The position numbers and the translations under genes were made by a program. DNA of 64,000 nt from Luscinia megarhynchos (lineage: Eukaryota > Chordata > Aves > Passeriformes > Turdidae), in the NCBI GenBank assembly GCA_034336665.1, contig CM067570.1:18800502-18864501 (forward strand), in the 5' to 3' direction. The notes under the pieces are model-generated. The model made no database searches. It had not been told where the DNA came from and saw nothing but the letters and a program-made list of their open reading frames with translations. Below, in pieces: positions 1 to 12,900 of the stretch; within the stretch, counting starts at the first letter, position 1; the number at the start of each line of letters is the position of its first letter.

Positions 1-3000
1 TGCTCTGATATGTAGGTGCAAGGCAGCTGTAAACATTTTATCCTCCCTTCAGTGGATCATCAACATGATTCCTGTTTTTACATTTTATGTACATATATGT
101 ATATAAAGTGTGATTTTGTGTGTCTTGGAAAACATAATAAATCAAGAAATTATCAATAAATTAAAAAGTATATGAACAGATAGCATTTTAAAGGTTTTTG
201 CTTTGAACTAAGGAGTAATTTATGTGAAGGCCAAACCTTGGCTCTCCAATATCAAAACAAGAGAAAGCTTCAATTTAAAAACTTATTTGCCTACACTTTC
301 TGACCATTTTTATAGACCATTAGGTTTCCCTGCAATTCTCCATACTAAAATACAGCAAGTAGTTTTATTTCATATATTATCTCAAGTGACTTCGAAGGAC
401 TAGGGAGATTACAGAAGATTTTTGCAGTGCTTTGCGTAGAGGAGTGAAGGAAGGTATATTGAGGAAGTGTTTCTCCTTTGTCAATCAAGTTATTAAATGT
501 ATTTGAAGACATTTTTCGCCACCTTGGCTGGTTATTACACCTTGGAAAGTCTTTAGTGTCTCAGACTTTTATTGGTTGTGTAATGTGACAGGACAAGAGA
601 TTACTGCATGTCAGCTACTGATTTCCTCTTGGATGGAGTAGGATCATGAATGATTCCAGGCAGAGTGAGAACTGCCTCTCCCACAGAAACATGCCAACCT
701 GTTCTAAAACTTCCATGGTGTCTGTTTTGTAGATTGTGGATTTGCTGAGGTTTTTAAACGTCCTTTATAAACATGACTGCTCTGATACCTCTAAGGTGAG
801 GATGTAGGAGCTTCTGAAACACTCAGAAAGGATGTAGGAGAAAATGAAATCCTTTTCTCTTGCTGTTAGTCTTTATTATGTCTAAGGTGCTTATCTTTTT
901 ATCTAAACATGAGAATCAGCAGCAAAATCCTGAAAATTATTATCAGGAGGTCGTCAGCATTTATACTAAAAGAGGTTACTTTATTGAAACATTGCCAAGA
1001 TGTATCTTCAAACATTAAATTTACAAAGTTTCTGGAGAGCCAAAGTGTGCCTGAGTGGTTCTGTCTGAAGAAGAGTTCAGCGTGGGCAGATGCATTGCTC
1101 TCCTAGTGCATAGATAATGTGGGAGAGTGGTTTGAATTTATAAAAAAAGCAAACATGCAAAAAATTATTGCAATGTTTCTGCACATCCTGTGTCAGAGGC
1201 GATGTTTTGGGTGCCATTGACTAACAGTGATGCTGTTAAAGAGGGACTGTAAAATGATCTATTTTATTACTTGGTAGGAGGATGTGTATCTTGATGGAAA
1301 CTTATGTACTGCAAAATATTTTTTCCTAATAGAACAATAGTTGTTTAGAGTTAGCCTCATTATAGTTGTTGCTCTTTTAACCAAGTACTAGAAGTAAGAT
1401 GTCTGTTATTAGGCTGTCAACTGACTTGGCATTTGCACTCATGTTTGAAGATAACTAATCTTGCTAAACAGAGGAAGATCTAAGATTTTTTACATTTTTG
1501 CATACTAAACCCAGACATGTGTAAAAGTGATTTTTTTATTGTTATGGTAAGTCTTGCTTATCTTTAAAGGCAAGATACTTTTGCAGTAAAAAAATGTAGA
1601 AAAAGAACATTGTCTTTAGCAATAAGGTATGAAAAATTATTAGAGAAAAATTTCTAAACAAGTATGGTCTTGGGGAGAGAGGAAATCAATTCCATCCATT
1701 CATTTCTATGAGAGTTGCCTTGCTGCACACTAAAAAACAGTAAGGTATGCAATTTAGCAAGAACCAAACCTCCTTAAATATTTTCAGCTAAAAAAATAGG
1801 AAATATTTTTTGTTTAAATATCCTGAAATTTTAAATTTGGAGAGCTTCACTTGAAATCAGATATCATTAGTTGAAGTAAATAATTCAGTTAGTATATAGA
1901 AAAATATTGTATTTATTCAGAAGCAATCCATAGAAACTTTTAACTTTAAGGTTTTGTATATGGCTTAATGCAATTGGTAGCAATAAACATATAGGATTTA
2001 AATCTGCTAAAAATTTTTTGAAACCAGACTATTAATAGCTAAAGGAAATGAGAGTAGTTAAAGTAAATGTGAGATTGTGTCAGGAAGAGAAATATTCTAC
2101 ATCCATTTAATTGTCATGCTGTATTTGTTGAATCTACTTAATGTTTCCATGTGACTTCCCTGACCACACATTATGAAGCCCTCTTAAGCCATTAAGCCGC
2201 TTTTCAGCAAAAACAGTTTAGTTCATATCTTTGTCTCCACAGCTTGTGCAGTTTAGTTTGAAGTGCATGGAAAGAATATTAGGGAAGTGTGCAGTACATA
2301 TATAGAGCTGCTTTTGTCTTCTGACTCATACTGCTGCAGATGCACAGATAACTATTTGATAGAAGATATGAATACATCAGAATATTCGAGCCTGATAGAG
2401 AGCTTGAAGTTTTCATCTGATAATATCAGAAGTTGGTATCATCAGGCTTTTAGTATCCATTTAATCTCTTGTAGAAAATGTTCTTTTCATGAAGCCACTT
2501 CAAATGAACATAATAATATTCTATGCTACAGTTATTAGTACTAATATTGATAAATCTGATATGCTAATATATTGTGTGCTGTAATCTTTTAAACTCTTGC
2601 TGTGTGGTAGAATCTGTTTGCTCTTGGCTGTTTGCTCTGGAGAGCCACTGTGCTTCACTTTGGAATAGCTCAGGGAAATACTGATGATCTGTTCCCCACC
2701 CTGCTCTGGCTTATAAAGCGGGTCTCATTTCTGTCAGGCTTGGCGGCTTCAGCTCCTTCTGGCAGAGGGGCATAGGACTGGCATCATGTGAGCAATGCCC
2801 AAGAATGGCAGTACTGAAACATGACTGAGGCCGAGCATCATCTGCATTGGGCCCTGGATTAACAGGTGTCTTGTAGGAAGGAAACAATTGTTTTTCAGTA
2901 TTTTGAGAATATTGTTGCTTTAAAAATAAATCTAGAGCTTTATAGCGTGGTTGATATATGGATGCTGGTTCCATTTTCCCTGACTGAAAAAATGTGTTGT

Positions 3001-3180
3001 ACTAAGTATAAGGTGCAGCCAAGTGAGATGTACAGCTTCAGTGGCAGTTCTGCAAAGATCAGTAATTTGTGTATTCTTTCTATCCTTCATACAGGCAACA
3101 CTTAATGAAGTACACACATTACTAATGTCCATCCTGCAGAGAAATGAACTGTGAAAAAAGTTAAGCAAACATGTTCCAAC
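1..3180. other. intergenic, no recognisable gene
   Basis: AT-rich sequence without a coding exon I can recognise. Open frames here are short and resemble no family I know. Two plus-strand AATAAA hexamers lie near 137 and 155, which would suit the 3' end of a plus-strand gene outside the window, but nothing else supports that. In human the next gene upstream is SPC25; I saw none of its coding sequence here. An 11-base GGATGTAGGAG motif occurs twice near 800 and 830. Confidence 0.5.
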
Positions 3181-3199
3181 TGTTCATACTAAGGATTGC

Positions 3200-3512
3200 A
3201 TGACTCACACGTGTTTCAACGAAACTTTCCCCACAATTTCTTGCTACTCAGCATATATTTCACTTAGCTTCCACAATTAAAATTTGCAAACAAAAAAGCT
3301 TTCAGTGCTAACAGACTCATGCTTTCCTGGAGATTTGGAGACACGTGTTTCAGGAGTGGCTGGGTACACCACACCAATATGATATAAAGGCAAGGTCAAT
3401 CACCTTCTCTCACTTTTTTAATAGCTCCCCTCCATGATTCTCATTCTCTGTCACTAGAAACTTAATATTAAAGGAAGTTTACTATATTTCAAGTACAGTT
3501 TAATCCATTAAT
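3200..3512 (+). promoter_or_regulatory. G6PC2: G6PC2 promoter and 5' UTR
   Basis: The stretch immediately before the G6PC2 start codon. A TATAAA box at 3383-3388 would place transcription start near 3410-3415 and give a 5' UTR of about 100 nt. CCAAT lies at about 3373-3377. Two copies of ACACGTGTTTCA (3207-3218 and 3341-3352) each carry a perfect CACGTG E-box. GCAAACA at 3286-3292 is a forkhead (FOXA) match, and TGCTACTCAGCA at 3242-3253 resembles a Maf recognition element lacking one base. Mammalian G6PC2 promoters are known to use USF, FOXA2, MafA, NEUROD1 and PAX6; that the bird sites are used is inference. Confidence 0.6.
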
Positions 3513-3730
3513 ATGGATCTCCTTCACAGCAATGGAGTGCTTATCATTCAGCATTTACAGAGGGACTACAGGGCTTACCAGGATTTCCTTAATTTTATGT
3601 CACATGTTGGTGATCCCCGGAATATATTTTCAATTTATTTTCCTCTTTGGTTTCAGCTCAACCAAGTGGTTGGTACTAAAATGATATGGGTGGCAGTCAT
3701 TGGTGATTGGTTCAACCTTATATTTAAATG
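3513..3730 (+). CDS. G6PC2: G6PC2 exon 1 (residues 1-73)
   Basis: 218 coding nt ending AATG|GTAAGA, so the Trp73 codon is split. Encodes the lumenal N-terminus, the first membrane segment and K72, the first residue of the phosphatase signature. The ATG at 3513 matches the family N-terminus directly. Confidence 0.96.
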
Positions 3731-6700
3731 GTAAGAAGTTGGATTTGTTTTAAAATTTGGTATTTTTAATAATAGTTACTATATGTACATCAAGTTTAGA
3801 AAACTTTATGTGAATAATGTACTGATATGTTTTCCCTGGTAATTATAAAATAGAGATTCACAATGAAAATATTTAAGATATGTTTGAAATAGCATTATAG
3901 TAAGATGAGAAGAACTTGTAAAACTATTATAGAATAGCTTTGGATATATAGCTCTTCGTATTCTTTGTAAGATTATTTATCATGCTTTGCTGAGGCCTTC
4001 TTATGTAAAAATCTTTTCATTTAATTTCTGCTTCATTTTATTTTATTTTTTGCCAGGATTTTATTTGGCCATCGCCCTTACTGGTGGGTGCAAGAAACAA
4101 TGATTTATCCTAATCAGTCAAGCCCATGCCTTGAACAGTTTCCTATAACATGTGAAACTGGACCAGGTAAGAAATGCTGGAGATTACCTTGGTACATTTG
4201 ATAGGGATAGCAACTTCAAAGGGGAGAGAATGGGACTTAAGAAGGTCTTATATGATACACAAATCTCAGAGCTCATGTATAAAATAGCACAAAAACAACA
4301 AGTAGAGGAAAAGGAAGAAATACAATACGTAGGTGTTTGCTGTATGACAAGAATATTTTTCTTTGCCTTTAAAAGACACAAGGGAGGGGGACTTGCTTTA
4401 AAAATAACTACTACTAGAATGAACTGGCATATTGGAAGGAAATTTTCATGAAACTTGTGAAATACATTGTTTAATGTGTTCCAAGACAGAGCCCAGGGCT
4501 GTTGAGTTTGAGGGCTTGTTCACTGTTGTAATAAATATTCAAACCCCAAAAACGAAGTAGGTGGTTCAATATAAATAATAGTCTCAGCAATCAATTACAT
4601 AATGTATCACTAATGGGAAAAAACCAGAACCGGACACTGGCGGTGAATGTGTGTGGGGGACTATGTGTACAAATATATGGGGAAAAATTACTTTTGAAAT
4701 GTACCTTTTCAATATATTTTCATTTTTTATGTCTCATTATCTTTTCTCTGGAAATCGAATGCAACACTGATGAAGCTAAATGAACTTGTGTAACCCTAAT
4801 ATGTGCAATAAGATGAACTTGCTTTGAGCTAACTGAATTTATTTTAATTTGTTATGCAAGAAAATACTAACTGTGGAAATTCTGTGCTTTGCATCTTGTC
4901 GATGCCACTGAAAGTGTTTAAGCAGTTTGCATGGCTGTATTTTGTTAACAATATCCTGCATTGCATCCCATTGTAATTGGGAGCAAGAAGCTTAAGCCCT
5001 TGGAAGAGTCACGGCTTAATAATGCCTGGTCATTATGTCATCGCAGTCTCTTTCAAGTTATTTCATTTGGGACCTTACACAAAATATTAAAGTCCTTCAG
5101 ATCTTATCAAAAGCCTTCAGAACTCAGCCCATTCAGTGCTGTGTAGATCCAAGCCCTGGCTCAGGAGACAGTCAGTGTTTTTCTTTTTGATTAGTTGAAC
5201 CAGAAGGCGTTTCTTCTTGTTAATGTCTTTCTGAAAGGTCATTCCTATTTCTGTCCAGTGGGTACAGCTGTCATATTGATTCCTTCTTTGCACTTATAAT
5301 GACCACATTCTTTCCCACCTCCAGACTCACGCTGGACCATTAAGACTCACAGATGTGTTTCTCGTTAGCAAGAGGAGGTGCAGTCAGTGCAGCTGTTATG
5401 TGCACACAATCATTGTGTGAGCTTACGTGGTACTTCACACACTTTTTAAATAGCAGTTTATATTAAAAGATTAGAGAAGCAGACACAGACATGAGAAAAG
5501 CAGATCCAAATACTGCTAGGATAGCCTGAACCCCAAACTCCATTCCTCAGCAAAAGGGAAAACTGAGGGAACTGTTCATATGATCCATGGCAAACTGTTT
5601 AGGACCTGAATTTGGGTTTGTACTTCTGGAATTAACTGAACTAAAGCCGTGCAGCCATTTTTTTTCTGGTATTCTTAAAACTTTAAGAACATAAACCTTA
5701 AGGTGGAATTATGCTGTTTCGAGTAAGTAATTTGCAGATGAGCTATGAAATATTTTTCCTAGATGACATTTTTATAGATGATAACAAAGAGAAGCGTTTC
5801 CACTGCTGACAGACAATGTTACTGTTTGCTAATCGGTGACATTTGTTCCATTTTGAGGGTCAGGAGTGCACATCTCTTAGGAAATTAACAAAAGAGCTGG
5901 TAGAGTGACTTTAAATGTACTGCCAAGCAGAATAGCAAAAATGAATGCAGGGAGTCAGAAATCATTGTGCTTATCCTGCCTAGACATTACTGCTTTGCTA
6001 CTTCCCTGAAATATTCTTTTACTCTACACACTACTAGATAGTGCTGGTTCATAACACATTCTCAAGCCAAAATTATTTCTTCTGATGATGAAATAACCCT
6101 GTCCCTTCTATTTTATCTCCACAGAAAGCCAAGATGTAAAGGTCCCAGATTTACAGATTCCAATGATCTAATTTTCTCTTTCCCTATTTTGATTTTTTGA
6201 ATGTAAATCTGGTGGACATGAGAAAGGAAGTGGCAGAGTAATTTTAGGAATCACTTCCCTTGCATCATGCTACCATATCTTGTTGTTTGGTGATTTTCAC
6301 AGTTGTAAGAACTTCTTTGTGGCTTCATATTGCTTCCAGTAAAATTAAAATTTTACTTCTTAAATTAAAAAATTTACACATATGTTACTATAACCTGGAC
6401 TAAAAAGAAATCACTGTTGTTGTCTTTATGAGAGAGTGTTCCCTGTTATAGAGTACTGTAGGTAGACTACTATGTGCTGTACCTGTGGGTACAGGAATTA
6501 GTGCATCATTTCATGTGCCATTTTCATTGACAATCTGCTTTTAATCTGGTTGATATTGTTCAGCATAAATTTTATAAAATTAACCAAAGTAAAGCATAAA
6601 GACACAGTTTTTCTGTGCTTCAGATACATTTCTAAAATTATTACAAAACTACCCAAAATGTTAGTTACCTGGATTGTAATATTGCTAATGAGACGCAGCT

Positions 6701-9700
6701 CTCAATTGTTAAAATAATGGTAATTGCAGAAGCAGATAAAAGGCAGCTTGGCAGGATTATCTGAAGTTATACTGGTACTTTGGCTTTAGAATATTACATA
6801 GAGCTAAATTTCTGTTGTTCCTGTTAATTAGGGGGAGGCTCATTCAAAACTTTTCTCATGTGATACTCATACATAGCTTCTACATTTCATGCTACATTTC
6901 TAAGACAGTCCTAGATGCTTTTTTAAATTTTTAAATCCAAGTAATGGGAAAATACTATGTTTTTCTATCAAGATTCCACCTCACACCAATATAAAACGAT
7001 GAAGCTGTTACCTTTCTTATTTCAGACAAGTATTATGGATTTCCTATAGATGAACCTTCTGAAAAATTCATATGGCAAAAATTAACTTTTGAGAAGCAGT
7101 CTTTCAGCCTTTATTAGCCATTTCCCTTCTAAATTATTAGGTGCTTGAGTAACTGTAACCAGTAGACATTTTATGTATGACAGATGTCACAGTCTTCATT
7201 CTTGAGTTGAATATTTCCTTTTTGTTTTTACTAGGAAGCCCATCTGGACATGCCATGGGATCATCCTGCGTCTGGTATGTAATGGTCACAGCAGCACTTA
7301 GCTACACAGTTAGATGGAAAGATAAATCAGCTGTTACCCTTCACAGGTCAGTGTCTTTCCATGATTCCAACTCATTATATTCAGATATTTCTTTATATAT
7401 ATGCTATATTTTTAGTGGATTTAATTTAAACAAATATTCAGTTTGGTCTATTTTGTAAAAAAGCCAATAAACCTTTATTATGATCTACTTCAGCTGAAGA
7501 AAAAGTATATTAAGAGTATATTTATCTGTTTGTACTGGAATTTACAGACATTGCATACAATATCTTTGAATCAGTCTTAAATCTTCAGTGCTGGAAATTT
7601 TTAATTCTATAATTGTCACTATGTATTGGATTTTTTTGGGTTAGTTCATAAATTTACTGCTTTGATGGTCATTCTTCGCCCATTTTAAAGCAAGTGCACA
7701 TAATGTTGATGAAATTTGCTGTAATGTGTTGCTCAGCTTTGTGAGAAAGTCCTGCAACTGCTTTGGTGGCTGCACTTTTTAGGGCCATCAAGGTTCTTTT
7801 CACACTGTGTGAATTTAGTCATGAAAGAATTGAGCTTTTGCATATAGTTATGACTTCATGATGAGAGATATGTTTAAGATATTAGTCCTAATTTAATCTG
7901 CCATTGATGACTTTCATCAGTTAAACCACAGAGATGTCTTGGACCTGAAACTTCTGAGATCTGTTCCTGTCACCATTCTTGATAATGTTTTAGTACTGAC
8001 TTCTACTTTTTAATCATTTGATTCTAAACTGTTCTACTTAGTAAACCTCTGCTGGTAAAAGGATGAGCCTTACATGATGAGGCTTGGGGTAAATAAGTGG
8101 ATGAAATTCCTTGTCTTAATTTTTAAGCATCTTCCTTTTCCCTCTTAGGCTAACATGGTCATTCCTCTGGAGTATTTTTTGGATTATCCAGATCAGTGTG
8201 TGCATCTCAAGAGTATTCATAGCAACACATTTCCCTCATCAAGTTGTTCTTGGAGTATTTGCTGGTAATGCTGCTATTTTTTCTTTTCTTTTTAACTTGC
8301 ATGCAAAATTTCTTTTAAAATGAGAGAAGACAAGAGATTTTTAGTAGCTGGACTCATCTTGCAGTCACAGTGGTGCTCGCCACTCTCTAGAAAATTGGGG
8401 ATTTGGTAATAGTCCGAAGGTAAAATTTGTGAGGTAGAATGTTACCTGCTGCCTATGTAATTCACAGTGAAGGGAGTGAGCCCTTGTCAACCTGCCAGTT
8501 GATGCTGTCTGCATTGTGTCCACACTGCCTCAGACTAACTCTGACTGCTTTGTACTGGCTGCACCTGATCTTTAACTGTGCTTCTGCCTGTGTGGAAGAG
8601 ATCAGAGAGGAAGTTGCTCCTACATGGCTATGATCTTTTCTCTCAGGAGAGTGTTATTTGGGTCACTTCAAATGGTGTCCGGGTGCAAAATAACTTGTGT
8701 TCAGTGTGGAGAAATGCAGAGACCTGGGGCAAAATAAAAAGGTAAAAAGCAGGACAAACTCCCTGAGTGATGTAAGATGCTAAAGTATATTTTTCATTAT
8801 AAGCATATTATAAATTGTTATTTAGAGTCCAAACTATGAGCAGTATCTCTGGTAGCTATCTGATTTTAAGGAGGGTGACCAGTACATTGGGCAGGGGCTT
8901 CCTGCTAATGTTCTCTTTCATGGATGCAGTGCAGCTTGGGCAGCCCTGGCTAACAACTTTCCCTCTTCACAACCAGGATAAAATGAGTACAAGAGAAGAT
9001 AAGTTCTGTGTGTGTTCTGTGTCTTTTCCTTCAATACCCAAAGCCTCTGTGGGAATTGGAGTTGAATTGCTGGAGCCACTCTTTGAGTGAGGGACTCTTT
9101 TGGAAAAAGAATGTTCCAGGTTACATCTAATATTTGATAGGTTGTCATCTGGGAGATGCAGTCAGGCCTTAAGGTATGCTTCATCTCAAAACCATGTAGT
9201 GCTTGGTATTTAGGTGTTTTGGTTTTTTTTCCAAAGTGGAAGTTTTGAGTGGGAGGAAAGGTTTTGTAATGTACTGCGAAAGTGGTAAATTGTGTGTGTG
9301 TATATATGTTTAAATATATATATAATAGAGAGAGATATAGACACACACGTAAGTTTTTATTACATAGATATATTCTTTTGCCTTCAAAAATCAAATTCCA
9401 CAGGGACACTGTAGAAAATGCTTCTTCAAAGTACAAATGTATAACACTGAGTTTCTAATCCACAGGCATTCTTGTGGCAGAAGCGTTTGAGCATACCCCT
9501 GCTATTCAAACAGCAAGCTTGAGAATGTACATCAAGACAAACTTGTTTCTTTTCATCTTTGCCCTTGGCTTTTATCTATCCCTCAAGCTTCTTGATATTG
9601 ACTTGCTATGGTCTGTTCCAAAGGCCAAGAAGTGGTGTGCCAACCCAGACTGGATAAACATTGACACTACTCCATTTGCTGGACTGGTGAGGAACTTAGG

Positions 9701-9977
9701 TGCACTCTTTGGTTTAGGTCTTGGAATTAATTCTGAAATGTTCATCACAAGCTGCAAAGGTAAAAATAGCTGCAGGATAAGTTTTCGCATACTGTGTGTA
9801 GCTGCTTCTTTAGCTACACTGCAGCTGTATAATTTTGTTAAGATACCTACTCATACTGAGTATTTGTTCTACATTCTCTCTTTTTGTAAGAGTGCAGCTA
9901 TGCCTCTGACTGTGGTTGCCTTGGTTCCGTACTGTGTCCACTCGCTAATGAGGACAACTGAAAAGAAACTTAATTAG
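3513..9977 (+). CDS. G6PC2: G6PC2, islet-type glucose-6-phosphatase catalytic subunit 2 (5 exons, complete)
   Basis: Joined exons 3513-3730, 4057-4166, 7235-7346, 8149-8264 and 9466-9977 give 355 codons plus TAG, exactly the human length, with GT-AG introns in matching phases. The product is a multi-pass ER membrane protein of the glucose-6-phosphatase family, hydrolysing glucose-6-phosphate to glucose in the ER lumen. All PAP2-type phosphatase motifs are present: K72-x6-R79-P80, PSGH with H115, and S167-R168 with H174. N92-Q-S is the conserved glycosylation sequon. The C-terminus ends K-K-L-N, a KKxx ER-retention signal. It is closer to G6PC2 than to G6PC1 throughout: the N-terminus opens [16 protein letters not shown], nearly the human G6PC2 start, and total length also agrees. 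Position beside ABCB11 matches the human locus. No frameshift or stop was seen, so the gene looks functional. Confidence 0.96.
4057..4166 (+). CDS. G6PC2: G6PC2 exon 2 (residues 73-110)
   Basis: 110 nt between TTTTTGCCAG and CCAG|GTAAGA; 110 nt is also the size of exon 2 in mammalian G6PC genes. Carries R79-P80 of the active site and the N92-Q-S sequon. Confidence 0.96.
7235..7346 (+). CDS. G6PC2: G6PC2 exon 3 (residues 110-147)
   Basis: 112 nt between TTTTTACTAG and CACAG|GTCAGT. Opens with the phosphatase motif P-S-G-H (H115, proton donor by family analogy), followed by a membrane segment. The frame must stop at 7346, because the following intron sequence does not resemble the family. Confidence 0.95.
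8149..8264 (+). CDS. G6PC2: G6PC2 exon 4 (residues 147-186)
   Basis: 116 nt between CCTCTTAG and GCTG|GTAATG. Encodes the Trp-rich membrane segment and S-R-V-F-I-A-T-H with catalytic R168 and nucleophile H174. In human, skipping of this exon is a known splice variant. Confidence 0.95.
9290..9350. repeat. compound dinucleotide repeat (TG/TA/GA/CA)
   Basis: Runs of TG, TA, GA and CA follow one another inside G6PC2 intron 4, close to the exon 5 acceptor. Likely length-polymorphic; no function apparent. Confidence 0.8.
9466..9977 (+). CDS. G6PC2: G6PC2 exon 5 (residues 186-355, terminal)
   Basis: 512 coding nt from the CCACAG acceptor to TAG at 9975-9977. Holds the remaining membrane helices and the KKLN ER-retention tail. 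A compound TG/TA/GA microsatellite ends about 115 bases before the acceptor. Confidence 0.96.
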
Positions 9978-12900
9978 GTAAAGTTTCAAAATGGTTAGCA
10001 ATGTGGGGATGGATGTGAACTGTTCGAGATCCCTCTGCAAAGGCAGTTTTGCTAATTCATTTAAGCCGAGGGGATGCCACTGCATCTTTGATGTACTCCT
10101 GGTAAGTAACCAGTACATCCAAAATCAGTACACTCAAGAATGACTTTGGCAGCTCAGAAATATTAGTTGCTGATTTTATTCCTAGAAATATTGCAAGCGC
10201 ACTGCAGTATGGTTAGAAATGGCCCAATACTCTGGGTTATAACAAAGTTTTAAAGTATAATCAACAATCTTTATTTAGCTATATGGTGGTCTTTTAGTTC
10301 TGCCCATCTCTAGCTAGATAAAGCTTCAAGCATCAGTTGTACATAGTGATACTCGGTATTTTGTTTTTTATATACAGATATTGTGTTAAATCTCTACCTA
10401 ATGGTGTGACAGTACCACACCCCTACGACTGTAGGGCTGTACCCAGGCACTGTGAAAAAGGCCAGCATAGTTATAAACACGGCTTTAGATTTAATTTATT
10501 GAGCTTCCTGAGCAAACCAGCTTCTGATTAAGTCAGATGAAAAAAACAGTTTATTTCCATTGGACTCTGTAGAATATATTTTGGCATTACTGTGTAGGTT
10601 TTGTCATTTTTACTTTTTGAAAGTGGTCACATGAATCATGAATGATACAGATCACACCTTTGATAGGGAAAATGCTTAAATATGGTGTAAAAAATCTTTG
10701 GATTCTGTACATCTACACAGAGCAACAAATGAAAAATGTTATCAATAATTAAATTATATCAGTATATGACCTCAAGAATATTGTTCATACTCCTGTATTG
10801 CAAAGGTAATTCTCTGCTAATTCTCTCAGATCAACAGTCACAAGACTGAATCACTGTTAGTAGTTGTGTAAATCATGAAAATTTGGTTGCAGACCATCAC
10901 TTCAAGTTTATATTCTTGTCAGCTTTATTTAACTAAGCGCACAAGTAACTGATATGTTAAATGTATGTTTTCTGTATAAAATGGATGTTCTAAATAGGCA
11001 AAGGGGAATACTTTCCATTGTATTCATTATTTGGCATCTATTGTATATTCGCTTTCAGTGCACAATCTTTAAGCAATATTTTGCTGACACCATCCCATAA
11101 TACTCAATATATAAACTATATATATAGCCTCAGTATGCAAGGCTGTAATACCCATAATGAGGACTGCATATGTGTGATCTGAAAGCACTAAGGCTTAGAA
11201 GATGTAAACATTATATTGCTTCTAGACTTCCAGTTAGGTAGGAGACAATTGAAAGAATCTTACTCACTTGGGTAAACAAGGTGAATAGTTGGGTGTTGGC
11301 CTTTGGGAATGAACAAGATACAAATTACTGAAGCAGATCTGAAACAGGCATCCTTAATTAAGAGCCTAGTAAGATAACCATGACTTAGGAAAATTAATCA
11401 TCTGCTTTTAACAATCTGAGGAGTATTCTGCTTTGTACATCTCCTGACATCTTCTCTAATGGTTCTTTGAACTTTTTTCCCCACAGCAACTGACCTGAAA
11501 CCACTCTTTTCTATAATTGTGACTCCTTAAGCAAAATTATTAAATTAATGGGACTAGACACAAACAATGAAGAGCAAAGACAGCTATGACAAAGATTTCA
11601 GCTGTGTTCAAGTTGCTGTGTGCTTTATAATTCCCTACCAGTGAGATGACCTACAGAGGCTTCGCAGAACAGTAGCAGGTTCATCGAGTTATTGTTCTGT
11701 TCCTGGCTCCTCCTAGCCAGCAGTAGGGGGGTCCTCATGCAGAGCTGTCCAAAGTTCTCACAGCAGCATTTAGAATTAGTGGCAGTTTTAAGCTGGGAGT
11801 TATGGGTAGAGATCACATTTCTAGGTTTCTAATCATGTGAGAGTCTCTGTTTCCCACCACTGCTAAAGAATCTTGGTTCTTCTCGTGGGGTAGACACAAC
11901 CATAAATGTAGAATGACAACTGGCATTCTCAGTACTCTGGTAGGTTCTGTACAGACACAGGAATATGTGGGCTTTCGCTTTCTGGAGTGTCCTATTAATT
12001 AATTCTGTAATTTCAGTTCTTGAGAGAAAAAGACATAGAACATCTTTCTGTCCGATCCACCTCTTAATTTTTCTTCAACTATTAAAACATTACTAAATCA
12101 AAGAATGGTGGGAAACCTGAAAAAATTTAGTGCAATTTTACTAGTAACTTCAAAAATTAACTGACTGATAATGTAGCTATGAAACACTTTCTGAGTAGCT
12201 GAGTGTGTTGTGGTATGGAGATCTGTCTAACTGCTTGAAGAATCTCCAGAGAGGGCTCCCAAATCTTCAGAGTTAGCCTTTTCCAAAGTGGTGGGATAGA
12301 AAAGTATCAAGATATAATCTTGATATTTTGATTGAATTAGAATTGAAAATCAGGAGCCAGGCATTTAGTTGTTGCAGTGAAGTAAGGCTGCATGTCCCTT
12401 ACTCAGGCTTCAGTAAATTTATTGCAGCTGAAAATTACAGTTCAGCCCTTATTTAAATAGACTAGGTGACCTTACTAAGAGCTCAAATTGTTAAACATTT
12501 ATGCTGTAATTTCACCAGGCCTTTGCAGTTGTTTAAATTGTTAATATATGGAACAAATGCAGCACATATACACTTGCAGGATAATCTAAGGACTGAGCTT
12601 AGTTTGGGCCACAAACTTTTTGAATTAGGGTTTTCCTATATGTTAAAGTGGATGGAAACTGCATGACTGATCCCCTTGTTCCCCCTAGTAGGATCCCAGG
12701 AGAAATTTAACCTTTTGTTATTGACTTAGAGATGTCCAAATAATTCTTGGCTTAGAGATGCCCATAATAGCATTGGGATAGTGCTATTCCAAAAGCACTT
12801 CCACCTCTCTGCAGAAACATTCTCATGAGCTAGGAGTTATATGAAATGAAGCTGTCCCTTGCTCTTCATACGAACTAGCTGACAAGTTGTCATGATGTTC

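Noticed and set aside
1..3180. Search for SPC25 or NOSTRIN exons upstream of G6PC2
   Set aside because: No coding stretch resembling either was seen; the two AATAAA hexamers alone are not evidence.
8918..9436. 172-codon minus-strand open frame in G6PC2 intron 4
   Set aside because: It spans microsatellite DNA, has low-complexity composition, and lies inside an intron of a real gene on the other strand.
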